From contig NZ_JAPWGY010000002.1 of the NCBI RefSeq assembly GCF_027214005.1, positions 769,860 to 833,859 of the forward strand: a stretch of 64,000 nucleotides of DNA. The letters are read 5' to 3'. Within the stretch, counting starts at the first letter, position 1. The number at the start of each line of letters is the position of its first letter. Origin of the DNA: Kiloniella laminariae. GTDB taxonomy: Bacteria; Pseudomonadota; Alphaproteobacteria; Kiloniellales; Kiloniellaceae. Shown one piece after another: positions 57,674 through 64,000 of the stretch. The notes under the pieces are model-generated. The model saw only the letters and a list, made by a program, of their open reading frames with translations, ran no database searches and was not told the origin of the DNA. A program made the translations under genes and the position numbers.

Positions 57674-58996
57674 ATGTTTTCCCCAAGCCGCAAAGTTAGT
57701 CGCAGATCGATCAATATCTGGCCCGGCTTTGTCGATGCCCTGGCAACTCTGTTACTCGTCATCATCTTTGTGCTGATGGTCTTCATGGTTGCCCAGTTCA
57801 CGCTGAGCAATGCTCTCAGTGGCCGGGAAAAGGCACTTACCAGACTGAACAGGGAAATCAGCGAACTTGCCGAACTTCTTTCACTGGAAAAGTCCGAAAA
57901 TTCCCGGCTGCGCTCCAGCGTCACCCAGTTGACGACTGAGCTGCAAAGCTCCATCTCTTCCAGAGACACTCTTGCCAATCAACTTGCGTCCCTTGCCCAG
58001 GAAAAAGAAGACCTGAAGGGTGAATTGATCGCCGTCAGCGAACAGCTCAAGAACTTTGTTGATGCCCAGAATCTGCTTCAGGCCGACAGGGATGCACTGG
58101 AAGCTGACAAGGACAAGCTCATCAAGGATCGCAAGGACCTTGAAGATCAGCTGTCAGCCCTGGAATTGGCAGCGGCGAAACTGTCGGCAGAATCGGCCAG
58201 AGTAAACGCGGAGCTGGAAGACGCCTATAAAGTTGTCGAAGCAGACCGGGAAAAGATAGAAACACAACTGGCCGAAATCGCCCTGCTCAAAGAACTGCGT
58301 GATAGCCTGACACAACAGCTGGCAGGGGCACAGGGCGAAGTTCAGGGGCAAAAAGAACTTACCGAAGAAGCCAGGACCGAAGTCGTTCTGCTCAACCAGC
58401 AGATTGCGGCCCTGCGCAAACAGCTCGCAGATATCTCGGCAACCCTTGAGATCACCGAAGCGGCCAACAAAGAACAGGAAACCCAGATCCTTGATCTGGG
58501 ACGTCGCCTGAATGTTGCCCTGGCAACCAAAGTCCAGCAGCTTGCCCGATACAGATCAGAATTCTTTGGTCGCCTGCGGGAGGTTTTAGGCAACCGGCAG
58601 GATATTCGCATCGTCGGCGATCGATTCGTCTTCCAGTCTGAAGTTCTTTTTTCCAGCGGCTCGGCTACTCTCGGTGAAAGCGGTCAGGAACAGCTGGGTA
58701 GGCTGGCCAATACCCTCCTGACTCTCTCCAAAGAGATCCCACCGGAAATCAACTGGATACTCCGGGTTGATGGTCATACTGACATCCAGCCGATCTCAAC
58801 GGCTGAATTTCCATCCAACTGGGAGCTTTCGACAGCCCGGGCAATATCTGTGGTCAAATACCTGACCCGCCAGGGAATTCCAGCTTCCCGGCTTGCAGCC
58901 ACCGGTTTTGGGGAATTTCAGCCCCTGGATGACAGTGGTGATGAAATAGGATACCGACGCAACCGTCGTATCGAGCTAAAACTCACGGAAAGATAG
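57674..58996 (+). CDS. MotB/OmpA-like protein with long coiled coil
   Basis: 440 residues. An N-terminal membrane helix (~16-40) begins WPGFVDALATLLLV, with Asp21 at the position of the MotB/TolR proton-carrying Asp. A ~230-residue coiled coil (55-285) of Leu/Glu/Lys/Gln heptads spans the periplasm. The C-terminal OmpA-like domain (~315-440) has the canonical peptidoglycan signature VDGHTDIQPI...NWELSTARA and ends NRRIELK. It pairs with the upstream TolQ-like gene (6-base gap). No flagellar gene is nearby, so this is probably an envelope motor rather than a flagellar stator. Confidence 0.85.
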   Translation: MFSPSRKVSRRSINIWPGFVDALATLLLVIIFVLMVFMVAQFTLSNALSGREKALTRLNREISELAELLSLEKSENSRLRSSVTQLTTELQSSISSRDTLANQLASLAQEKEDLKGELIAVSEQLKNFVDAQNLLQADRDALEADKDKLIKDRKDLEDQLSALELAAAKLSAESARVNAELEDAYKVVEADREKIETQLAEIALLKELRDSLTQQLAGAQGEVQGQKELTEEARTEVVLLNQQIAALRKQLADISATLEITEAANKEQETQILDLGRRLNVALATKVQQLARYRSEFFGRLREVLGNRQDIRIVGDRFVFQSEVLFSSGSATLGESGQEQLGRLANTLLTLSKEIPPEINWILRVDGHTDIQPISTAEFPSNWELSTARAISVVKYLTRQGIPASRLAATGFGEFQPLDDSGDEIGYRRNRRIELKLTER

Positions 58997-59020
58997 TCTC
59001 CATCTTTCTGAGATCAAAAA

Positions 59021-59053
59021 AAAGGGCCGCGATTAGCTTTATCGCGGCCCTTT
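59021..59053. terminator. Bidirectional intrinsic terminator
   Basis: AAAGGGCCGCGAT (59021-59033) pairs with ATCGCGGCCCTTT (59041-59053) around TAGCTTT, preceded by an A run. It serves the MotB-like gene and the convergent ABC exporter gene. Confidence 0.92.
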
Positions 59054-59075
59054 AGTTTATTTGCTCGTCTTCAGC

Positions 59076-60953
59076 CTAACTTGCCGCTTGCGACTGGAAA
59101 TCCAGCGCGGCCTCGCCCCCGAACTGAAGTTCTGCCAGACGAGCGTATAACCCGCCTTGGGCAATAAGATCACTATGGGTGCCACTGGCAACAATTCTGC
59201 CTGCCTCCATAACCAGAATACGATCTGCTTTCAACACAGTCGCAAGACGATGGGCAATCATCAGCGTCGTTCTGCCTTCAAGCAGATTGTCCAACGCCAG
59301 CTGAACGGCACGTTCACTCTCGGCATCCAGAGCAGAAGTCGCTTCATCCAACAGTAGAATAGTCGGGTTTCGGAGTATTGCCCGTGCAATGGCCAGGCGT
59401 TGACGTTGGCCCCCGGAAAGCCGCACACCTTTTTCTCCCAGATAGGTGTTATACCCTTCCGGTAATTCCTTGATGAATTCATGCGCGGACGCCGCACGGG
59501 CTGCATCCATCACCTCTGCATCACTGGCATCCGGGCGCCCATACCTGATGTTCTCCAGAGCACTGTTTGAAAATATAACCGGCTCTTGTGAAACCAGACC
59601 AAGGTGTTTGCGCATTTCAACAGGATCAAGATCTGTAAGCGCGACATCATCAATGCGGATAACCCCTTTCAGGGGGTCATAATAGCGTAGCAAAAGTTGA
59701 AAAACGGTTGTTTTACCTGCGCCAGAAGGGCCAACAATTGCTACTTTTTCTCCGGCTTTTACAGAGATGGAAAACTGTTCCATAGCCGACTGGTTAGGGC
59801 GGGCTGGATAGTTAAAATCGACATTCTCAAAAGCGATCGCGCCGGAGATTTTATCTGGTAATGCGACTGGATTTTCAGGAGATGCGATATCCGTCTCTGT
59901 AGAAAGCAAATCAAGCAGCCGTTCTGTTGCTCCAGCCGCGCGCTGCAGATCCCCGATCACTTCGCTGAAAGCACCAAGAGAGCCAGCAACCACCACTGCA
60001 TAAAAAACAAAAGAAGAAAGCTCTCCAGCAGAGATCCGTCCAGCCAGGACATCATGCCCCCCGACCCAGAGGATGCCGCTGATCGAGCCAAAGACAAGAA
60101 GGATAACAATCGCTGTCAAAAGAGCTCTTGATCGAACCCGTTTTACCGCTGTGTCAAAAGCATTCTCCACATGCCCGGAAAACTGTTCCCGATCCAGTTC
60201 TTCGTGTGAAAAAGCCTGAACAGTACGAATCCCGCCAATTGTCTCATCAGCATAAACCCCGACATCCGCAATTCTGTCTTGTGTATCCTTGCTCAGACGT
60301 CTGACCTTGCGGCCAAAGAAAATAATCGGCACCAGAACGAAGGGAATAACCAGGGCGACAAACCCGGTAAGTTTCGGCGAGGTAATGACAAGAAGGGCCA
60401 GGCCACCGAAAAACATCAGGATGTTTCTAAGTGCTATGGAAAAGGATGAACCGACCACAACCTGTAACAAGGTGGTATCCGTTGTCAGGCGCGAAAGAAT
60501 TTCGCCCGTTCTCGTCACCTCGAAAAAGGCCGGGGACATTTTGATAATATGCCCAAATACTGCGGAACGAATATCCGCAACGACCCGTTCGCCAATCCAG
60601 GACACCAGAAAATATCTGGAATAACTGGCCAGGGCCAACAACACGGTGACCCCGAAAAGAACAAAAACGGCCTGGTCAAGCAGTTCACTGTTCCCGCTGG
60701 CGAATCCCTGGTCAATTAGTGCCCGGAGTCCGCGCCCAAGCCCCAAAACCGTTCCAGCAGCAATCATCAGGGCAATCATTGCTCCAACAATCTGTAACTT
60801 GTAGGGGCGGACAAACTGCCACAGCAACAAAAGATTCTTCAGGTCTTTGCTACGTTCGCGTTCTACGGCCTGTGTTACCACACCGGGCTCCCTTTTTGCT
60901 GTCTTCTGTTCTGTGGTCTTTTGACCTGTCATTGCAGCGCCTTGGCGGCTCAT
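59076..60953 (-). CDS. MsbA-like ABC exporter (fused membrane and ATPase domains)
   Basis: About 625 residues from the ATG at 60953, with AGGA nine bases upstream; the frame opens at 60986. Six membrane helices (~55-330), then the nucleotide-binding domain: Walker A GPSGAGKTT, signature LSGGQRQRLAIARA, Walker B ILLLDEATSALD and H-loop IAHRLAT. It is an inner-membrane homodimeric exporter of lipid A, lipid or drug type; the cargo is unknown. It is divergent from rpmE, as in several alphaproteobacteria. Confidence 0.92.
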   Translation of the reverse strand: MSRQGAAMTGQKTTEQKTAKREPGVVTQAVERERSKDLKNLLLLWQFVRPYKLQIVGAMIALMIAAGTVLGLGRGLRALIDQGFASGNSELLDQAVFVLFGVTVLLALASYSRYFLVSWIGERVVADIRSAVFGHIIKMSPAFFEVTRTGEILSRLTTDTTLLQVVVGSSFSIALRNILMFFGGLALLVITSPKLTGFVALVIPFVLVPIIFFGRKVRRLSKDTQDRIADVGVYADETIGGIRTVQAFSHEELDREQFSGHVENAFDTAVKRVRSRALLTAIVILLVFGSISGILWVGGHDVLAGRISAGELSSFVFYAVVVAGSLGAFSEVIGDLQRAAGATERLLDLLSTETDIASPENPVALPDKISGAIAFENVDFNYPARPNQSAMEQFSISVKAGEKVAIVGPSGAGKTTVFQLLLRYYDPLKGVIRIDDVALTDLDPVEMRKHLGLVSQEPVIFSNSALENIRYGRPDASDAEVMDAARAASAHEFIKELPEGYNTYLGEKGVRLSGGQRQRLAIARAILRNPTILLLDEATSALDAESERAVQLALDNLLEGRTTLMIAHRLATVLKADRILVMEAGRIVASGTHSDLIAQGGLYARLAELQFGGEAALDFQSQAAS

Positions 60954-61182
60954 ATTGTACATTCCTGTTTGTCGTTCTGATAACAAAGCGTCTGCTTAAT
61001 TTGTCATTTCCCTAATAACGGAATTGACCTTTCCACTCTAGTGTGACAAACCACAAAACGATCAAGGGTTCAATGCGACCCTGTGACCCTGGGCAATATT
61101 TTATTTCCGATTCGTGGATTTAACTTGCTTCTCGGCGCAGGGTCGGGTAAACAGCCCCCGCTTCCTAAGGGGATTCAGGATT

Positions 61183-61407
61183 ATGAAAAAAGATATTCAC
61201 CCAGCTTACCACACCATCAAAGTTGTCATGACTGATGGCAGTGAATTTGAAACGCGCTCGACCTGGGGCAAAGAAGGCGACACGCTTCGTCTTGATATTG
61301 ACCCTAAGAGTCATCCAGCATGGACTGGCGAACACCGTTTGGTTGATACCGGCGGCCAGGTTGCCAAGTTCAACAAGCGTTTTGCAGCTTTCGGCATCAA
61401 GAACTAA
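61183..61407 (+). CDS. rpmE: 50S ribosomal protein L31
   Basis: 74 residues from the ATG at 61183 (AAGGGG about 10 bases upstream). [18 protein letters not shown] and the C-terminal [12 protein letters not shown] are typical of RpmE. There is no cysteine, so this is the zinc-free (C-minus) form usual in alphaproteobacteria. An intrinsic terminator with a UUCG tetraloop follows. Confidence 0.96.
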   Translation: MKKDIHPAYHTIKVVMTDGSEFETRSTWGKEGDTLRLDIDPKSHPAWTGEHRLVDTGGQVAKFNKRFAAFGIKN

Positions 61408-61426
61408 GCCGTTTGCAGTAACGAAT

Positions 61427-61460
61427 AAAAAAAGACCTTGCTTCGGCAGGGTCTTTTTTT
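61427..61460. terminator. Intrinsic terminator with UUCG tetraloop
   Basis: A run, stem GACCTTGC (61434-61441) / GCAGGGTC (61446-61453) closed by the stable C(UUCG)G loop, then seven T residues. It ends rpmE. The convergent DUF1465 gene ends inside it and can use it in reverse. Confidence 0.92.
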
Positions 61461-61857
61461 ATGTTCGATCCAGTTGCGAATCCAGCCGGGCAATCCGTAC
61501 ATAGAGCGCGTGGCTTCGACCGAGAAGGTCCTGCATTTTTTGGTCCGTACCTTCAGGTGTGCTCTGGACATGACCACATACCACCTGGCCAGAAAGACGA
61601 TTCTCAGGCTTTGCTGCCTCTTCCACAGGTACTTCACCGGATTGAACTGCACGTTGCATCATCAACCAGGCCATGACCTGGGTAAGCCTTGCCGTCAGCC
61701 GCATGCTCTCGCAGCAAATTTGCAATCGGGCCTCAGGGGCCAGCCAGGCGTGGCGCGCGCGGGTACCACTGGCGATATAGTCACGCGCCTCCTTGATAAG
61801 GGACAGGGTCTCCTGATAGGTCGAATCCAGATAAGTAACCATTCTGCTGCCAGACAC
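61459..61857 (-). CDS. DUF1465 family protein
   Basis: 132 residues, helical and soluble, with the DUF1465 pattern YQETLSLIKEARDYIA near the N-terminus and a C-terminal helix SHALYVRIARLDSQLDR. This alphaproteobacterial family (also called TIGR-type regulator of CtrA) is unstudied in most species; in Caulobacter-like bacteria a relative affects CtrA, but this is remembered, not shown here. It is convergent with rpmE, a conserved neighbour. Confidence 0.75.
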   Translation of the reverse strand: MSGSRMVTYLDSTYQETLSLIKEARDYIASGTRARHAWLAPEARLQICCESMRLTARLTQVMAWLMMQRAVQSGEVPVEEAAKPENRLSGQVVCGHVQSTPEGTDQKMQDLLGRSHALYVRIARLDSQLDRT

Positions 61858-62083
61858 TACCTTCTCGTACGATTCACATATTAAGACGAAACAGCTGTTA
61901 TCATTGAGCCCATTCTATCATCAGCCGCCTTAACAAAACCTTCGCCTCGACTTATCTCAAACTGTTCTTCTCCAACCTCAAGGTAAAAAACAGATCTGCT
62001 CCTTCCCCCGACAACCCAGGTACAAAGCCACCTGTGTTACAGCTGCCTGTTCATAAAAAACTGAACAAGAAAACTTCCAATGA

Positions 62084-62110
62084 CTTGAAATAGGATTTTT
62101 CAATCATATT
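62084..62110 (+). promoter_or_regulatory. Candidate sigma-32 promoter of hsp20
   Basis: CTTGAAA (62084-62090), 13 bases, TCATATT (62104-62110). The -35 is perfect for the heat-shock consensus and the -10 matches CCCATNT in part, with spacing inside the known range. Transcription would begin near 62118, about 100 bases before the hsp20 start codon. Confidence 0.5.
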
Positions 62111-62117
62111 TCTGATT

Positions 62118-62217
62118 CAGACGAGGAATGCCATTGATGGGTTTCTCTCTAAATCATCGGCTCGACCACAAGGTGAGCCATAGACAAAACAGCCTGTTGC
62201 TCAAAGGAGAACACGCA
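62118..62217 (+). promoter_or_regulatory. ROSE-type RNA thermometer in the hsp20 leader
   Basis: Two hairpins in the leader. Hairpin 1: GGCUC-G-ACC (62159-62167) with GGUGAGCC (62172-62179), one bulged G and an ACAA loop. Hairpin 2, just before the start codon: UGUU-G-CUC (62195-62202) pairs with GAGAACA (62207-62213). It covers the Shine-Dalgarno AAAGGAGA and has a single bulged G199. The UUGCU anti-Shine-Dalgarno box with a bulged G is the signature of ROSE elements, which melt at heat shock to open the ribosome site. The 5' end is set by the candidate promoter. Confidence 0.75.
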
Positions 62218-62676
62218 ATGCATCACCGTGACCTTACCCCCCTGCTACGTGCCACCGTTGGCTTTGATCGCATGATGAATATGCTCGACACTGCTGGCCG
62301 GATCGAGAGTAGCGCTCCAAGTTACCCGCCCTATAATATTGAGAAAACTGACGAAAATTCCTATCGGATTACCATGGCTGTTGCCGGGTTCTCTGAAGAG
62401 GAGCTGGAAATCACCGTGAAAGAAAACTCGCTGCATGTCGGCGGGAACATGGGAAAAACCGAAGATGAGACGGTGACTTACCTGCATCGTGGTATAGCAA
62501 CCCGTTCATTTCAGAGAAGCTTCGACCTCGCTGATCACATCAAGATTACAGCGGCCCATCTTGAAAATGGGCTCCTTACAATCGAGCTCGCAAGAGAGAT
62601 CCCGGAAGCAAAGAAACCACGCAACATCCCGATAACAAAAATGGCCGATCGTTCTGCCGAATTGCTCGACAGTTAA
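62218..62676 (+). CDS. Small heat shock protein Hsp20 (IbpA-like)
   Basis: 152 residues from the ATG at 62218, preceded by AAAGGAGA (62203-62210). An alpha-crystallin domain (~35-125, YPPYNIEKTDENSYRITMAVAGF to LENGLLTIELAREIPE) carries the conserved AGF and GLLTIEL signatures, and a C-terminal RNIPITK motif (I-x-I). It is an ATP-independent holdase. The leader holds a ROSE element and a sigma-32-like promoter. Confidence 0.95.
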   Translation: MHHRDLTPLLRATVGFDRMMNMLDTAGRIESSAPSYPPYNIEKTDENSYRITMAVAGFSEEELEITVKENSLHVGGNMGKTEDETVTYLHRGIATRSFQRSFDLADHIKITAAHLENGLLTIELAREIPEAKKPRNIPITKMADRSAELLDS

Positions 62677-62704
62677 AATAAACATTTCCTGATTAAAAGC
62701 CGAA

Positions 62705-62740
62705 GGCCGAGCTTCGAATAGAAGCTCGGCCCTTATTATT
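62705..62740 (+). terminator. Intrinsic terminator downstream of hsp20
   Basis: An 11-bp stem GGCCGAGCTTC (62705-62715) / GAAGCTCGGCC (62721-62731), loop GAATA, then a T-rich tail. Confidence 0.88.
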
Positions 62741-62938
62741 TGGCAATTTTTAACAAACGCTACGATTATAATCGCGTAGTCTGCTTGTCCACCCTGTCAA
62801 CTTGCCTTTGTTAGGCAAGAGGTTATGAAGACTCGAGCCCGGCGTCAAGTTCTTGTTTTCATTTTTGACACTTTTACGACGAAACACTCATTTTTATGAT
62901 GCCATCCTGCTTTATTTTGCGAAATATTCTTTCAACCA

Positions 62939-62967
62939 AAAAAAAACCGCCGGACAAATCCGGCGGC
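62939..62967 (-). terminator. Intrinsic terminator (minus strand) near bdhA
   Basis: Stem CCGCCGGA (62947-62954) / TCCGGCGG (62959-62966), loop CAAA. Read on the minus strand it is followed by a run of at least eight T residues. It ends either bdhA (stop at 63221, about 250 bases away) or the candidate small RNA. Confidence 0.88.
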
Positions 62968-63036
62968 AAGTCAACAGGGAGGCATCATAAAAAGTGTACA
63001 AAAACAATAAACAAACAAAAAATCTGATTTCTTACT
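62939..63036 (-). ncRNA. Candidate small RNA with CCUCCC seed, beside bdhA
   Basis: On the minus strand, TATAAT (63043-63048) with TTAACT 18 bases upstream (63067-63072) forms a plausible promoter. About 98 bases later an intrinsic terminator occurs: stem CCGCCGGA/TCCGGCGG (62947-62954 / 62959-62966) followed by eight or more U. The RNA between is U-rich (Hfq-like) and has an unpaired GCCUCCC, complementary to Shine-Dalgarno sequences. Resemblance to the alphaproteobacterial suhB/MmgR (alpha-r8) RNA family, which acts on polyhydroxybutyrate genes, is a hypothesis only. It could instead be just the 3' end of bdhA mRNA. Confidence 0.45.
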
Positions 63037-63220
63037 TACCAGATTATAACACATGAACTAAAAAAGAGTTAATATTACAAATAAACTCTATTGACACTCT
63101 AGATTTGGTGCATCCACCTGACAATTCAAGGGGAAAAATGAAGAGATTCATCAGAAATCTCTCCATTTTCGGACAAAACTAATTCCCCAGAAAAAACAGA
63201 CTCCAATAATACCTTTTGTA

Positions 63221-64000
63221 TTACTGGGCCATCCAGCCGCCATCGACTGAAAAAGGTGCCCCTGTCATTTGAGCTGCAGCATCACTACACAAAAAAACAG
63301 CCAGCTTCCCGATCTGCTCTGGTGTTGAGAAGTCCTGGGTTGGTGTTTTTTCCGCAACCAACAGCTTTTTCTCCTCTTCAAAGCTGCGACCACTACTTTT
63401 TGCTCTCGCTTCGATCTGCCCGCGAACCAGATCAGTCAAGACCCACCCGGGGCAGATAGCGTTCGAGGTAATGCCTTGTGTCGCCACCTCCAGAGCTACG
63501 GCTTTGGTCAAACCAACAATTCCGTGCTTGGCGGCAACGTAAGCGGATTTATTGGCTGAAGCACTCAATCCATGAGCAGACGCCACATTAATAATACGTC
63601 CCCACCCCTTCTGCTTCATCATAGGCAAAGCCGCCTTGATCGTATGAAAAGCCGAAGTCAGATTAATCGCGATTACCGCATCCCAGCGATCCACAGGAAA
63701 CTCGTCAATCGGAGAGACGTGCTGAATGCCAGCATTATTAATCACGATATCCAAGGTACCAAAGACGCGCTGAGCCTCCTTGATCATTTCCACAATTTCA
63801 TCCGGCTTCATCATGTCAGCATCTGAATAGGCAACCCGAACGCCGTACTGCTCGGCCAGATTCTGTTCCAGCTGCCGGATTTCCTTCTCATCCCCAAAAC
63901 CATTAAGCATGATATCTGCCCCCTCAGCCGCCAGCTGCTCGGCGATCCCCTTGCCAATACCACTGGTTGATCCTGTAACAACGGCAGCTTTCCCTTTAAG
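63221..64000 (-). CDS. bdhA: 3-hydroxybutyrate dehydrogenase (SDR), partial at the right edge
   Basis: Short-chain dehydrogenase, at least 260 residues. The frame is open to base 64000, so the start lies outside and the ATG at 63910 is internal. The cofactor motif VVTGSTSGIGKG is in the last 60 bases. NNAGIQHVSPI and the catalytic region INVASAHGLSASANKSAYVAAKHG carry Ser, Tyr and Lys. The C-terminal ALFLCSDAAAQMTGAPFSVDGGW is typical. QH after NNAG and the C-terminus fit D-beta-hydroxybutyrate dehydrogenase, which oxidises 3-hydroxybutyrate to acetoacetate in PHB use. Substrate assignment is by motif similarity. Confidence 0.88.
   Translation of the reverse strand, partial: LKGKAAVVTGSTSGIGKGIAEQLAAEGADIMLNGFGDEKEIRQLEQNLAEQYGVRVAYSDADMMKPDEIVEMIKEAQRVFGTLDIVINNAGIQHVSPIDEFPVDRWDAVIAINLTSAFHTIKAALPMMKQKGWGRIINVASAHGLSASANKSAYVAAKHGIVGLTKAVALEVATQGITSNAICPGWVLTDLVRGQIEARAKSSGRSFEEEKKLLVAEKTPTQDFSTPEQIGKLAVFLCSDAAAQMTGAPFSVDGGWMAQ

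Larger units (their letters stand above)
62677..63220. other. A+T-rich intergenic region hsp20 / bdhA
   Basis: 544 bases without a convincing ORF. It contains the hsp20 terminator (62705-62740), an intrinsic terminator for the minus strand (62939-62967) and the candidate small RNA that ends at it. The rest (about 62760-62930 and 63060-63200) is A+T-rich and shows nothing recognisable. Confidence 0.5.

Noticed and set aside
56507-58996. Zorya-type phage defence (ZorA/ZorB)
   Set aside because: The channel and OmpA-domain proteins recall ZorA/ZorB, but no ZorC, ZorD or ZorE gene is adjacent. The neighbours are housekeeping genes, and the coiled coil lies mainly in the MotB-like partner and not in a long ZorA-like tail.
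1-64000. CRISPR arrays, insertion sequences, prophage, tRNA or rRNA genes
   Set aside because: No regularly spaced repeats, transposase or integrase frames, or cloverleaf candidates were seen while reading the window.

Overview
The window is a gene-dense stretch of bacterial chromosome, roughly half G+C by eye, and almost certainly from an alphaproteobacterium. The evidence is the gene content and order: tolQRAB-pal-cpoB next to ybgC-ruvCAB and yebC, tilS-ftsH-folP-glmM, serC-serA with a serC-type leader, hisZ-purA, a 6S RNA gene between zapA and fau, DUF1465 and DUF4164 proteins, a DUF6476-like protein beside rluD, and a zinc-free L31. The modest G+C and the LuxO/LuxU pair fit a marine, non-Rhizobiales/non-Rhodobacterales lineage such as the Rhodospirillales/Kiloniellales/Sneathiellales grade. 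The genus cannot be fixed from the sequence. No tRNA, rRNA, insertion sequence, prophage or CRISPR array was seen.

Layout. 1-764: 3' part of an MFS transporter. 796-2780: an Hpt phosphotransfer protein and a LuxO-like sigma-54 activator. 3072-7934: spoVR, a DUF444 gene and prkA, read right to left. 8321-13300: sodium:solute symporter, threonine aldolase, rluD and rpoH. 13481-16743: three membrane proteins, including a degenerate kinase-like protein with a C-terminal membrane anchor. 16994-22449: purA-hisZ and serA-serC. 22693-29319: an SLC13/TrkA-C permease, then a leftward cluster of amino-acid decarboxylase, PhzF, LysE (interrupted by an in-frame TGA) and GNAT genes facing a divergent MocR regulator. 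29393-36392: glmM, folP, ftsH, tilS, cpoB. 36539-44366: pal, the tol genes, ybgC, ruvBAC and yebC. 44580-47342: a small unknown protein, ymdB, fau, 6S RNA, zapA and a DUF4164 gene. 47614-51858: tkt, class I fba, gap. 52012-54904: LysE exporter, thiE-like gene, efp, suhB. 55049-58996: an OmpA-domain protein, a TolQ/MotA-like channel and a MotB-like coiled-coil protein. 59076-64000: an MsbA-like ABC exporter, rpmE, a DUF1465 gene, hsp20 behind a ROSE-type RNA thermometer, a candidate small RNA, and a 3-hydroxybutyrate dehydrogenase that runs off the right edge.

How the genes work together. Most of the window is core housekeeping: envelope integrity and division (Tol-Pal, ZapA, GlmM, FtsH), Holliday-junction repair, central carbon, serine, histidine and purine metabolism, and translation (RluD, TilS, EF-P, L31). 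Over this lie several stress circuits: RpoH and its likely target hsp20, PrkA-DUF444-SpoVR, and 6S RNA. The least ordinary parts are the LuxU/LuxO-type relay outside Vibrionaceae, the pseudokinase/membrane-protein pair, the second Tol/Mot-like motor cassette, the ROSE element, the candidate CCUCCC small RNA beside bdhA, and the MocR-linked decarboxylase cluster with its broken exporter.
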